DNA of 64,000 bases from Hydrogeniiclostridium mannosilyticum (GCF_003268275.1 NZ_QLYR01000004.1:62001-126000), one strand, 5' to 3'. Positions 37,007-45,574 are shown, counted from the stretch's first letter. Notes: generated by a model not told the origin, from the sequence alone. Numbers and translations: made by a program.

Positions 37007-37540
37007 TTAACGCCCCACCGGCGCATCCGCGGAACCGAGCGACTCCTCCACCGCCTGCTCCAGCAACCGGGCCGAAAGCCCCGCCGCCGGTCCGGCGTCC
37101 TCTTCCGCAAAACCGGCGCCGAACTTCTGCGCCAGGCGTTTCCGGCCGGCGGCCAGAAGCGCGGCGAGCGGCCCCGGCTCATCCGGCAGGACAAAGACTG
37201 CGCTTCCGGCGCTTTCCAGCAGGTCCGCGCAGCCCGCATCCACGCGCAGGCGCAGAACCCCCTGCGGACCGCCGGGCCCCGTCTCCACGCCAAGCCTGCC
37301 AAACAGCTGCGCGGAGGCCAGCGGCTCGTTCTCCCCGTACAGCCCGCCAGCTGCGGCGCTGACTACCAGCACCAGGTCGCAGGTATGCAGCAGCGTGCTG
37401 AGCGCGCCAAAAAGGCCCCGGCTGTCCGGCACGGCACGCGTATCGGCAAGCGGGCATCCGGCGCTGCTCAGAAAGCGCTCTGCCGTTATCTTATTTTCAA
37501 ACGTCCGATGTGCCTGGTAAAAAATCAATCCGGCCTGCAT
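37007..37540 (-). CDS. Hypothetical protein resembling a degenerate CinA/MoaB-type (MoCF) domain
   Basis: A 177-residue protein, started at ATG 37540 behind AGAGGGG; a longer upstream frame overlaps the sortase gene and is low-complexity. By eye it follows the N-terminal domain of the cinA product two genes upstream: AERFLSSAG, then LSTLLHTCDLVLVVSAAAGG where CinA has FARSDLVITTGGLGPTGDD, then ASAQLFGRLGVE, then AVFVLPDEPGPLAALL against VLVLMLPGPPSELLPML. The Gly-Gly-Leu-Gly-Pro substrate loop is gone, so a MoCF activity is unlikely. Gaps of 16 and 41 bases to the sortase and hydrolase genes suggest one operon. Function unknown. Confidence 0.5.
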   Translation of the reverse strand: MQAGLIFYQAHRTFENKITAERFLSSAGCPLADTRAVPDSRGLFGALSTLLHTCDLVLVVSAAAGGLYGENEPLASAQLFGRLGVETGPGGPQGVLRLRVDAGCADLLESAGSAVFVLPDEPGPLAALLAAGRKRLAQKFGAGFAEEDAGPAAGLSARLLEQAVEESLGSADAPVGR

Positions 37541-37556
37541 GCCGCCCCTCTTTTCC

Positions 37557-38654
37557 TTAATCTTCCGTCCAAGTAACCAGGCCCTGCGCCTTGGCCTCGG
37601 CATAGGTAGCCGGCCAGGCGGGCTTACTGCCGCCGCGGCTGGTGTACCAGATGTCCGGGTACAGGGTGCGGGGGTTCCAGTTAACCTGGGAGACATCCAC
37701 CTCGGCGCTCTCGCCGGGACGCACCTTGCGCGCCACCACAACCTCGCGCCAGTTGTCGTACTCATAGGAGCAGGTGGAGAGCATGACAATTTGGTCGTTG
37801 GCGTTAAAGCTCACCCCCGTATTATAGAGGGAACGAATCCGCGTCTGGTAAACAAAGTTGAGATAATCCTCATCGCTGGAGAAGTTCACCCGCAAATAAT
37901 CAAACACCTCGCCGTGGCTTTCCAGGGTATTGGTAATAAAGACGCTGATAATTTTCCATTGCGACTCCTCATAGACTGTGTCGAAGGTAAACACCGGGGC
38001 ATTTTTATAAAAGTCCAGCTGCTTATATTTGAGCAGGTCGGTGAACATCCGCCCCGAATTGAGCGAATGGCCGTAAAGAATCAGGTTTTTGGAGGCCGGC
38101 TCCTCCAGGCTGTCCCGGGAATCCAGGAAGATGCTTCCCGATTTGGTCACATTGTGCTCATAGTCCCGGTTCAGGTAATATTCCGGGTCGTCTTCGGAGG
38201 ACTGCAATACCGGCAGGTCGATGATGGTATTGGGGATATTGATCCAGCCAACCACATCGGGGTTGATTTTCCGTACATCCTCAAACTTGAGCAGGATGCC
38301 GTTTTCATCCTTTTCCGGCTCGGACGAGACTGCCGGCTCGCCCTCCTCCGTCTCCCGGCTGGAGGCCTCGTGGTAGTAAAGGCCCTGAAGCTTTTCGTTG
38401 CTCTGGTCCGTCTGCATAGGCTGAAGTACAAATTCATACAGCAAAATTCCGCCGCACACCAGAAATACCAGCAGGGCGATGATGGTCAGAATCTTATTGA
38501 TCACCAGCTTTTTGCTGTCTCCCTTTTTTGGGAAAAAGCCCACTTTTTTCCGCTTACCGGTCACAGCCTCCCCGCCCGCCGGGGCCTCCGGATTCTGTCC
38601 GCCCCGCGGGCTGTCCTTTAAGGGTTTTCCGGCGTAATATTTTCCTTTTTTCAT
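37557..38654 (-). CDS. srtB: Class B sortase
   Basis: A 365-residue transpeptidase with a Lys-rich cytoplasmic N-terminus, one membrane segment (ILTIIALLVFLVCGGILLYEFV, about residues 54-75) and an extracellular catalytic domain. The catalytic His196 is in LYGHSLNSG, Cys295 in LSTCSYEY and the Arg in the following REVVVARKV. Class B placement rests on the helix-containing insertion between strands and the DNWREVVVAR ending. It cleaves sorting signals and links proteins to the cell wall. The secreted protein at 54.6-56.8 kb has a sorting signal and is a possible substrate. The cinA gene lies 14 bases upstream. Confidence 0.92.
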   Translation of the reverse strand: MKKGKYYAGKPLKDSPRGGQNPEAPAGGEAVTGKRKKVGFFPKKGDSKKLVINKILTIIALLVFLVCGGILLYEFVLQPMQTDQSNEKLQGLYYHEASSRETEEGEPAVSSEPEKDENGILLKFEDVRKINPDVVGWINIPNTIIDLPVLQSSEDDPEYYLNRDYEHNVTKSGSIFLDSRDSLEEPASKNLILYGHSLNSGRMFTDLLKYKQLDFYKNAPVFTFDTVYEESQWKIISVFITNTLESHGEVFDYLRVNFSSDEDYLNFVYQTRIRSLYNTGVSFNANDQIVMLSTCSYEYDNWREVVVARKVRPGESAEVDVSQVNWNPRTLYPDIWYTSRGGSKPAWPATYAEAKAQGLVTWTED

Positions 38655-38668
38655 ACGTCACGCTCCTC

Positions 38669-39955
38669 TCATACCAGCGCGAAGGCCTCGGCCTCCGGCT
38701 GTGTCAGGCCCCCCAGGCGGCGGCGCGCCATGTCCAGCGCCACGCTTGCCGCACGGTCCCGCAGCGCGGCCCGGCTGCGGATACGCCCGGCCGGATTCAT
38801 GCGGCGCACCCACACCGCCTTGCCGTCGCTCAATGCGACATAGACCAGCCCCACGGGTTTTTCTGCACTTCCGCCGCCAGGCCCGGCAATGCCGGTGATG
38901 CCTATTCCCAGGCCGGCGCCGGCTGCCTGCCGTACCCCCTCCGCCATTGCGCGGGCGACCTCGGGGCTCACGGCGCCCACGGTATCGAACAGCTCCGCCG
39001 GTACCCCCAGCAGCCTGGTCTTAACCTCGTTTGCATAAGTCACCGCGCCCATATGAAACACCTCGGAGGAACCCGGTACGTCCGTAATCCGTTTTGCCAG
39101 CAACCCGCCGGTACAGGATTCCGCCGTCGCCAGGGTCATGCCCCGGGCGGCGAGCGCCTGCACCACCACCTGCTCCAGGCAGCTGTCCGATGTGCCGTCC
39201 TCATTGACAATATAGACCGCCTCGTCCAGCCTGCGGCAGATTTCCGCTACCATCGGCTCACACAGAGCCGACGCCGCCGCCGGGGTCTCAGCCTTGGCTG
39301 TCACACGGATAAACATCTCGTTTTCCTTGGCATAGGTTGCCGCCGTGGGATTGGAGCTCTCCAGCAGGTCTGCCAACCGTTCGGCAGCACTGCCCTCCCC
39401 GATGCCGAATACCCGCACCATGCGGGAGGCAATCACCCCGCCCGTGCGGGCAGCCAGGAACGGTGCCGCATAATGGTGGAGCATCGGCAGCAGCTCTGAG
39501 GGCGGGCCGGGCAGCATCAGCACCAGCACCCCCTGCCTGGACTCAAACACGCAGCCAGGGGCCGTGCCGGCATCATTTTGCAGGACGGTGCAGCCGCGGG
39601 GAAGATCGGCCTGCTTATATTGGCTGGGGCCGCACTCACGCCCCCGAAAATATTCCTCAATCCGCGCCGCGCTGGCGGGGTCGCGCACCAGCTCCACACC
39701 GGCGGCCTGCGCCACGGTTTCCTTGGTCAGGTCGTCGCCTGTAGGGCCAAGCCCCCCGGTGGTAATAACCAGGTCACTGCGGGCAAACGCCGTTTGCAGG
39801 GCCTCCCGCAGACGGGCGGGGTTGTCGCCGACCGTGCAGGAGAACAGCAGGTCTATCCCCAGTGCGGAGAGCTCCCGCGCCACATAGGCGGCGTCCGTGT
39901 TTACCGTGTGGCCCAGCAGCAGCTCCGTGCCCACGGAAATAATTTCAGCCTTCAT
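38669..39955 (-). CDS. cinA: CinA: competence/damage-inducible protein, NMN deamidase family
   Basis: A 428-residue protein, started at ATG 39955, seven bases after GGGAGG. The N-terminal MoCF-like domain (EIISVGTELLLGHTVNTDAAYVA, ITTGGLGPTGDDLTKE) and the C-terminal CinA domain (ATAESCTGGLLAKRITDVPGSS, GITGIAGPGGGS) are both complete. The C-terminal domain deamidates nicotinamide mononucleotide in characterised members; the N-terminal domain has ADP-ribose pyrophosphatase activity in some. It is the first gene of the closely spaced cinA-sortase-MoCF relic-hydrolase-FUSC/HAD-anSME run; thiI lies 124 bases further upstream. Confidence 0.95.
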   Translation of the reverse strand: MKAEIISVGTELLLGHTVNTDAAYVARELSALGIDLLFSCTVGDNPARLREALQTAFARSDLVITTGGLGPTGDDLTKETVAQAAGVELVRDPASAARIEEYFRGRECGPSQYKQADLPRGCTVLQNDAGTAPGCVFESRQGVLVLMLPGPPSELLPMLHHYAAPFLAARTGGVIASRMVRVFGIGEGSAAERLADLLESSNPTAATYAKENEMFIRVTAKAETPAAASALCEPMVAEICRRLDEAVYIVNEDGTSDSCLEQVVVQALAARGMTLATAESCTGGLLAKRITDVPGSSEVFHMGAVTYANEVKTRLLGVPAELFDTVGAVSPEVARAMAEGVRQAAGAGLGIGITGIAGPGGGSAEKPVGLVYVALSDGKAVWVRRMNPAGRIRSRAALRDRAASVALDMARRRLGGLTQPEAEAFALV

Positions 39956-40079
39956 TCTCAATCCCTCCCGATTCTGTAGCCTGTAGGCTCATGCTTCATG
40001 TTTTAAAACCCGCGCATAGATTCCGGCGCCCCGGCAAAGCGGCCGCGGCCAAAAAACAGCGGCGCGGCGCCCGGGCCTG

Positions 40080-41312
40080 TCATGCAAAGTCAAATTCCGT
40101 CTGGCCCGGGACAATTTTACGCGTGTAGATGCCCTGCAAGCTCTCTTCAACCAGCGCGTCAATATCCAGCACGCTTTCGGCCTCCTCCACCTTGGCAAGC
40201 TCCGGCCGGGTGGTCGGGTGGCGCGGCGTAAATACCGTACAGCAATCCTCATAGGGCTCAATGGAGATGTCAAAGGCATCGATCTTGCGCGAAGCGAGCA
40301 CAATTTCGCTCTTGTCCATCCCGATAAGAGGCCGGAAAACCGGCATTTCCGCTACCGCGTCCGTACAGGCGATGGCCTGGATGGTCTGGCTGGCCACCTG
40401 GCCCAGGCTCTCGCCGGTAACCAGCGCGCTGCAATTTTGCCGGCGGGCAATCCGCTGGGCGATGCGCATCATAAAGCGCCGCATAATCAGCGTAAAGTAC
40501 TCCTCCGGGCAGCGTTCGCGGATTTCCTCCTGAATGTGGCTGAAGGGGGCCGTTACCATATACAGGCGGCCCGCATAGGCGCTTACACGCTCCAGCAGGC
40601 GGCAGACCTTTTCCTCGGCCCTCAGGCTGGTATAGGGCGGGCTGGCAAAATGAACGGCCGTGAGCTCCACCCCGCGCTTAGCCATCATCCAGGCTGCCAC
40701 CGGGCTGTCGATGCCGCCGCTGATGAGCACAGCCGCGCGTCCGCCGGTACCCACCGGGATGCCGCCCGCACCGGGCAGGGCATCGCTGTGGATGTAAGCG
40801 GCAACCTCGCGCACCTCCACGCGCACCGTCACATCCGGCTGGCGGACATCCACCGCCAGGTGGGGGTACTGGTTCAAAATAGCCTCGCCCACCTCCGCGG
40901 AAATTTGCGGCGAAGTCTTGGGAAAGCGCTTGTCGGAGCGCTTTGATTCCACCTTAAACGTCCTGGCGCGCCGCAGTGTGCCGCCCAGGTAAGCGCCGGC
41001 CTCGCGGAGGATGCTCTCCATCGACTTTTCGGTAACGCGCGCCCTGGTATAGGCGATGACGCCGAAGATGCGCGACACCTGATCCACTGCCGCCTCAAAA
41101 TCGGCCGCAGCGTCCAGCGGCTCAATATAAACCGTGGACTGCGCCGATCGGATGCTGAAATTCCCCAGCGGCTCCAGCCGGCGGCTGATATTTTTCATTA
41201 AAATATTTTCAAACCGGCTGCGGTTCAGCCCTTTGAGGACAATCTCGCCCAATTTAACCAGAATGACCTCCTCGGGCTGAAAATCCGCCTGTCCGTCCTG
41301 TTGTTTCGTCAT
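40080..41312 (-). CDS. thiI: tRNA 4-thiouridine synthase ThiI
   Basis: A 410-residue protein. The start is taken at ATG 41312; an ATG three codons earlier is also possible because the GAGG and GGAG motifs overlap both. Domains: ferredoxin-like N-terminus, THUMP (about 70-175) and an adenylation domain with the PP-loop LISGGIDSPVAAWMM and CSALVTGESLGQVASQT. There is no rhodanese domain, the usual state in Firmicutes, where the partner cysteine desulfurase passes sulfur directly. That partner is encoded 33 bases upstream. It makes s4U at position 8 of tRNA. Confidence 0.95.
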   Translation of the reverse strand: MTKQQDGQADFQPEEVILVKLGEIVLKGLNRSRFENILMKNISRRLEPLGNFSIRSAQSTVYIEPLDAAADFEAAVDQVSRIFGVIAYTRARVTEKSMESILREAGAYLGGTLRRARTFKVESKRSDKRFPKTSPQISAEVGEAILNQYPHLAVDVRQPDVTVRVEVREVAAYIHSDALPGAGGIPVGTGGRAAVLISGGIDSPVAAWMMAKRGVELTAVHFASPPYTSLRAEEKVCRLLERVSAYAGRLYMVTAPFSHIQEEIRERCPEEYFTLIMRRFMMRIAQRIARRQNCSALVTGESLGQVASQTIQAIACTDAVAEMPVFRPLIGMDKSEIVLASRKIDAFDISIEPYEDCCTVFTPRHPTTRPELAKVEEAESVLDIDALVEESLQGIYTRKIVPGQTEFDFA

Positions 41313-41345
41313 TTGCTCCATCCTCAATTCTCTGTTATTGATTGC

Positions 41346-42491
41346 TCAGCGGCTGTGTGCGAGCGTATCGAGGCCTTCTCGCAGCGCCCGCGCAAAAAGC
41401 TCCACATCATCCACCGTATTATTCCGGGAAAAGCTGACCCGCAAGGCCGACTCAATCTCTCTTTTCTCCAGCCCCATCGCCGTGAGCACGTGGCTTTGCC
41501 GGCCCTTGGCGCAGGCCGATCCGGAGGAAACGTAAATCCCCCGCTCCGCCAAAAAATGAAGCATGGTTTCGGCCCGCACGCCCCGGGCCGACAAATTCAA
41601 AATATAGGGCGCCGCGGCATCCGCAGCCCGCGGCGTATGCACAACGACCTCCGGCATGGGCTCCAGCAGGGCCGCCAGCCGGTCCCGCAGCAGGGTCGCA
41701 TGCCTGCGGGCTTCCTCCAGCGGGGGCAGGGCCTCCACCGCCGCGCCCATGCCCGCAATGGCAGGCACGGGCTCCGTGCCCGGACGGATGTCCCGCTCCT
41801 GGCCGCCGCCGTAAAACGGCGCCGCCAGGCGGGCGCCGCCGGCAATATACAATGCGCCGGCTCCCTTGGGGCCGTGGATCTTATGCGCGCTGACCGTCAT
41901 CAGGTCAATGCCCTGGCGGGCCGGGTTCAGCGGCAGCCTGCCGTAGGCCTGCACAGCGTCCACATGCAGCAGCGCGGGGGCCTGGACGGCGGCAATGGCC
42001 CCGGCGGCGGCATCAACCGGCAGAATCGTTCCCACCTCGTTGTTGACCGCCATCATGCTGACCAGAATGGTCTGCGCCGTTACCGCCTCCCGGACCTGGC
42101 CCTCCCGGATGCAGCCAGCATGGTCCGGCTGCAAATAAACCACCTCAAAGCCCTCCTTTTCCAGGGCCTTCATGGTATTCAGCACCGAGGGATGCTCCAT
42201 AGCCGTGGTCACAATACGCTTGCCGCGCCGGGCTCTGCTGTGCGCCGCCCCCAGCAGGGCGATATTGTTTGCCTCTGTCCCGCCGGAAGTAAAGTAGATT
42301 TCCGCGGGCCTGCAGCCCAGTGAGCGGGCCACCGCGCTCCGGGCATGGGCCAGCAGCTTCTCCGCCGCAAAGCCGAGCGTGTGCAGGGAGGACGGGTTGC
42401 CCCAGCAGGCCGTCAGGGCCTCGGCGGTTTTTTCCACCGCCTCGGGGCAGGGTTTGGTTGTCGACGAATTATCCAAGTAAATCTCGCGCAT
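41346..42491 (-). CDS. nifZ: Cysteine desulfurase (NifS/IscS type)
   Basis: A 381-residue PLP enzyme. The start is put at ATG 42491; another ATG nine bases upstream is too close to the GGAG. The PLP lysine is in MTVSAHKIHGPKG and the persulfide Cys is in SSGSACAKG near residue 325. The N-terminus MREIYLDNSSTTKP is typical. The thiI neighbour makes it the dedicated sulfur donor for tRNA 4-thiouridine, equivalent to Bacillus NifZ. Gene symbol is by context; iscS/nifS would be sequence-level alternatives. It has its own promoter. Confidence 0.9.
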   Translation of the reverse strand: MREIYLDNSSTTKPCPEAVEKTAEALTACWGNPSSLHTLGFAAEKLLAHARSAVARSLGCRPAEIYFTSGGTEANNIALLGAAHSRARRGKRIVTTAMEHPSVLNTMKALEKEGFEVVYLQPDHAGCIREGQVREAVTAQTILVSMMAVNNEVGTILPVDAAAGAIAAVQAPALLHVDAVQAYGRLPLNPARQGIDLMTVSAHKIHGPKGAGALYIAGGARLAAPFYGGGQERDIRPGTEPVPAIAGMGAAVEALPPLEEARRHATLLRDRLAALLEPMPEVVVHTPRAADAAAPYILNLSARGVRAETMLHFLAERGIYVSSGSACAKGRQSHVLTAMGLEKREIESALRVSFSRNNTVDDVELFARALREGLDTLAHSR

Positions 42492-42543
42492 AGGCGTCAT
42501 ACTCCGTTGCTCATTTTCTCATATTTTTATGAATAGTATATTT

Positions 42544-42595
42544 CCGTTTTTTGAATAGACCCGAACAGCCGGGAAGCCGCGGCAGCAAAAAACGG
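42544..42595 (-). repeat. Inverted repeat in the leader of the desulfurase-thiI operon
   Basis: CCGTTTTTT (42544-42552) pairs with AAAAAACGG (42587-42595), with CCCG/CGGG pairing inside. It occupies much of the predicted 110-base leader. No riboswitch or T-box consensus is evident. Confidence 0.5.
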
Positions 42596-42608
42596 CTGCA
42601 TTACTGTT

Positions 42609-42637
42609 ATTATACCGCAAACCGCGCCGCGCCGCAA
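42609..42637 (-). promoter_or_regulatory. Promoter of the desulfurase-thiI operon
   Basis: Minus strand: TTGCGG (42637-42632), a 17-base spacer and TATAAT (42614-42609). Confidence 0.6.
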
Positions 42638-42674
42638 GGCAGCCCGGGACGCCAATAATTGGAATCCGCGCCTC

Positions 42675-43712
42675 TCACCGGAAACCGTTGAGAAAGTCTT
42701 CGGGCACCACAATATTTTCAACCGGGATCTTCGACCAATCAAACAGCCGCGCCAGCTCATATGCGCTGATCGCCTCTTCCGACGGCAGCAGGCCGCCCAG
42801 CTGCGCCAGGCGGCCGAGGATTTCCTCCGGATGCCAGCCCCGCTGCCGCAAATATCCCAAGTCCATGCCCCGGTCCCGTTTGGACAGGCGCCGGCCCTCC
42901 GCTGTCACCAGCAGCGGAATGTGGTAAAACCGCGGCGCCGGTTTGCCCAGCAGCCGGTACAGGTAGAGCTGGCGCGGTGTAGAGCTCAGCAGGTCCCTGC
43001 CGCGGACCACCTCGGTAATACCCATGGCGGCATCGTCCGCCACCACCGCAAACTGATAGGCATACACCCCGTCCGAACGCCGGATGATGAAATCCCCGCA
43101 GTCCCGGGCCAGGTTTTCGGCATAGGGGCCTAGATGCCCGTCTGTAAAGGCCACCCTGTCCTGACCTGGCTCCGGCACCCGCAGGCGCAGGGACGGCGCC
43201 CGTCTCTGCGCCTGCTCTGCACGCTCCCGCGGCGAAAGCGCCCGGCAGCGGCCGCTGTAAACCGGCGTCCCATCCGAGGCGTGCGGCGCCTGCGCGGCGT
43301 GGAGCTCCGACCGTTTGCAATAGCACGCATAAACCTGCGTGCGCTTTGAAAGCGCCTCCAGACAGTCCGCATAAACCGGTGTGCGCAGGCTCTGACGGTA
43401 AGGGCCGTCCGGGCCGCCCACACCGTCGCCCTCGTCCCAGTCCAGCCCCAGCCACCGTAGGTCGTCCTCCAGCTGAGCGGTATAGGCCGGCTTACAGCGG
43501 CCGGGGTCCAGATCCTCGATGCGCAGCACCAGCGTTCCGCCCTGCGCACGCACCGACAGCCAGGCCAGCAGGGCGCAGAACACATTGCCAAGGTGCATAC
43601 GCCCGCTGGGGCTGGGCGCAAACCGCCCCCGCACCGCAGGCCTTTGCCCGCCCTGCCCCGGCGCCCCAGACGCCGTGCCTTTTTGTACCTTACAACCGGC
43701 TTCCTCTGCCAC
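42675..43712 (-). CDS. gluQ: Glutamyl-Q tRNA(Asp) synthetase
   Basis: A 345-residue protein. It resembles the catalytic half of glutamyl-tRNA synthetase without an anticodon-binding domain: RGRFAPSPSGRMHLGN (HIGH-like), RIEDLDPGR, RLSKRDRGMDL (KMSKS-like). A zinc site C-Y-C (CYCKRSEL) with Tyr and Cys in YSGRC is characteristic of GluQ. It attaches glutamate to the queuosine base of tRNA(Asp). About 28 extra residues at the N-terminus are low-complexity, and a start at a later codon is not supported. No queuosine synthesis gene is in the window. It has an isolated promoter with a striking inverted repeat. Confidence 0.93.
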   Translation of the reverse strand: MAEEAGCKVQKGTASGAPGQGGQRPAVRGRFAPSPSGRMHLGNVFCALLAWLSVRAQGGTLVLRIEDLDPGRCKPAYTAQLEDDLRWLGLDWDEGDGVGGPDGPYRQSLRTPVYADCLEALSKRTQVYACYCKRSELHAAQAPHASDGTPVYSGRCRALSPRERAEQAQRRAPSLRLRVPEPGQDRVAFTDGHLGPYAENLARDCGDFIIRRSDGVYAYQFAVVADDAAMGITEVVRGRDLLSSTPRQLYLYRLLGKPAPRFYHIPLLVTAEGRRLSKRDRGMDLGYLRQRGWHPEEILGRLAQLGGLLPSEEAISAYELARLFDWSKIPVENIVVPEDFLNGFR

Positions 43713-43730
43713 AGGCCTCTCTCTCCTTTA

Positions 43731-43777
43731 TGTAAAATCCACTGCTCATAGTATAAAGGATTTTACACCGTTTTCCA
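43731..43777 (-). promoter_or_regulatory. gluQ promoter with a 10-bp inverted repeat around the -10 element
   Basis: TGTAAAATCC (43731-43740) and its exact reverse complement (43758-43767) enclose 17 bases that contain the minus-strand -10 TATACT (43755-43750). The -35 (TGGAAA, 43777-43772, spacer 16) is weak. One arm lies between -35 and -10, the other just downstream of the start of transcription: a classical operator position. Confidence 0.65.
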
Positions 43778-43859
43778 TTTAAATTTTCACCCGGAAAGCG
43801 GGTACAAGCCGCCCCGGCATTAATATTGGCACATTTTGAAAGCAGCCTTTTGTAAAATA

Positions 43860-43913
43860 ATGTTGAAGATTCTCATACAAAATGTTGTAAACCGTCTATT
43901 TCTCTTTTATGAT
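43860..43913 (+). promoter_or_regulatory. Promoter and ATGTTG repeats upstream of the serine recombinase
   Basis: TTGTAA (43885-43890), a 17-base spacer and TATGAT (43908-43913). ATGTTG recurs at 43860, 43882 and 43912, steps of 22 and 30 bases (about two and three turns); the last two copies share ATGTTGTAA. They may be recombinase or repressor sites. With the hairpin downstream they account for the gap 43768-44079. Confidence 0.5.
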
Positions 43914-43997
43914 GTTGTAATAGCTATATTTCTTTAATGGAAATATATACCAATGTTCATCGTGGCCGGCGGCAAACGGCAATGCCCGTTATTTTAT

Positions 43998-44027
43998 AAA
44001 AAGGGAACTCGTCCCCTTTTTTGTTTT
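43998..44027 (+). terminator. Terminator-like hairpin inside the recombinase leader (possible attenuator)
   Basis: AAAAAGGG (43998-44005) pairs with CCCTTTTT (44014-44021), followed by TGTTTT. Only a short leader precedes it from the promoter at 43885 and the recombinase starts 53 bases after it, so it would end most transcripts early. Confidence 0.6.
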
Positions 44028-44079
44028 ACTTTCGCCGCTGCCACAAGGCCCATCCCCAACCCCTAAAGGAGGCGTAGCT

Positions 44080-44811
44080 TTGAGTTTATACGGGTATATC
44101 AGGGTATCCTCCCGCGATCAAAACGAGGACCGCCAGATTATGGCGCTTTCGCAATTCCCAATTCCGGAAAAAAACATCTATATTGATAAGAAATCCGGCA
44201 AGGACTTCAACCGCCCCGCCTACCGGCGGCTGCTCCGGCGGCTGAAGCCCGGAGACCTTCTCTATGTAAAGTCCATTGACCGGCTTGGCAGAAATTACAC
44301 GGAGATCATCGAGCAATGGCGGATTATTACCCGGGAAAAAAACGCGGATATCAAGATTATTGACATGCCCCTGCTGGACACCACCTATGGCAAGGATCTG
44401 CTGGGCACCTTCATCAGCGACCTGGTGCTTTCGGTGCTCTCCTATGCGGCCGAGCTGGAGCGCGACCATATCCGCAGCCGCCAGGCCGAGGGCATCGCGG
44501 CTGCAAAGGCGCGCGGCGTCCGCTTTGGGCGGCCGGTTAAAAACCTGCCGGATAATTTTGACGAGCTTTACACCGCCTGGCGCCGGGGGGAGCTCTCCTC
44601 CGCCGACCTGGAGAAGGAGTGCGACATGGCGTTGGGGGTAATCTACCGCAAAATCCGCGAGCGCCAGCAGAGCAGCGGAATGAACGCCGCCCTGCCGCCC
44701 GTGCGCAAATACCGCCGGGGCCGCTTTATCAAGGCCGCTCCGCGCCCGCCGGTTGTACCGCCGGTTATACCTCCGGAAAGCGGCGTCACAAAACCGGAGG
44801 CGCTGGAATAG
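44080..44811 (+). CDS. Serine recombinase (resolvase/invertase type)
   Basis: A 243-residue protein, started at TTG 44080 behind AAAGGAGG. The catalytic domain YGYIRVSSRDQNEDRQ carries the nucleophilic Ser; RLKPGDLLYVKSIDRLGRNY and QAEGIAAAKARGVRFGRP are the usual resolvase motifs, followed by a divergent helix-turn-helix and a Pro-rich tail (PRPPVVPPVIPPESG) absent from the paralogue at 57 kb. No transposase, inverted-repeat ends or cassette boundaries are visible, so it is a solitary site-specific recombinase. The YtaF-like gene follows by 37 bases. Confidence 0.88.
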   Translation: MSLYGYIRVSSRDQNEDRQIMALSQFPIPEKNIYIDKKSGKDFNRPAYRRLLRRLKPGDLLYVKSIDRLGRNYTEIIEQWRIITREKNADIKIIDMPLLDTTYGKDLLGTFISDLVLSVLSYAAELERDHIRSRQAEGIAAAKARGVRFGRPVKNLPDNFDELYTAWRRGELSSADLEKECDMALGVIYRKIRERQQSSGMNAALPPVRKYRRGRFIKAAPRPPVVPPVIPPESGVTKPEALE

Positions 44812-44848
44812 GATGTAAAAGAATGATTCCGGAAAGCGGTGGTTAACA

Positions 44849-45490
44849 TTGAACGACTTGCTTCCTTCCCTGGCAGAATCCCTGCTTTTGGTGCTGGCGC
44901 TCTCGATGGACTCTTTCGTCGCCAGCTTCGCCTATGGAACAAACCACATCCGTATTCCTCTTTCCTCCACCATCGTCATCAGCACGGTGTGCAGTGCAAT
45001 TCTGGGCCTCTCCCTGCTTGCGGGTGTGCTTATCCGGCCCTTTGTGCCCGGTGAGCTGGTAAAGGCTGTCTGCTTTTTCATTCTTTTGGCGCTCGGCCTG
45101 GTCAAGGTTTTCGACAGCTCCCTCAAAGCCGCAATTCGCCGGAGAAAACACATACACAGGGATTTTACCTTTTCCGCGTTACATCTCAACTTTATTCTTA
45201 CCGTTTACGCAGACCCCGAGCAGGCGGACCAGGACCGTTCCCGCCTGCTTTCCCCCGCCGAGGCGTTCTCGCTGGCTGTGGCGCTTTCGCTGGACGGCCT
45301 GGCCGTTGGCTTTGGCGCGGCGCTGGGCAGCGTAGGCGTTTGGCAAAGCCTGCTTTTTTCCCTGTTCATCGGCGCGGGCGCCGTGCGGCTGGGGGCATTT
45401 CTCGGCAACCGGCTGGCGTCCCGCACCTCTTTGGACCTTTCCTGGATCGGCGGCGTGCTGCTGCTGGCCCTCGCCCTTTTAAAGCTGTAA
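44849..45490 (+). CDS. ytaF: YtaF-like sporulation membrane protein (MntP superfamily)
   Basis: A 213-residue protein, started at TTG 44849 with a weak GGTGG site. Six hydrophobic segments are visible, with the repeated motif LALSMDSFVASFAYG in the first half and VALSLDGLAVGFGAAL in the second, the intramembrane Asp pattern of the MntP/YtaF family. YtaF is made during sporulation in Bacillus; MntP members export manganese. The extra middle region (FTFSALHLNFILTVYADPEQADQDRSR) fits YtaF better than MntP. The link to the recombinase gene upstream is probably just co-transcription. Confidence 0.8.
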   Translation: MNDLLPSLAESLLLVLALSMDSFVASFAYGTNHIRIPLSSTIVISTVCSAILGLSLLAGVLIRPFVPGELVKAVCFFILLALGLVKVFDSSLKAAIRRRKHIHRDFTFSALHLNFILTVYADPEQADQDRSRLLSPAEAFSLAVALSLDGLAVGFGAALGSVGVWQSLLFSLFIGAGAVRLGAFLGNRLASRTSLDLSWIGGVLLLALALLKL

Positions 45491-45574
45491 AACCAGCGGG
45501 CCGCGCGGCTTCTCGCAAGCGCTTCTTCTGCTTATCCTCCGGTTGAACCGGGGGATTTTCTTACTGTAAGCGCA

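Noticed and set aside
43998-44027. Terminator of an independent small RNA between gluQ and the recombinase
   Set aside because: Possible, but the promoter-hairpin-gene order fits an attenuated leader of the recombinase just as well, so no separate RNA gene is claimed.
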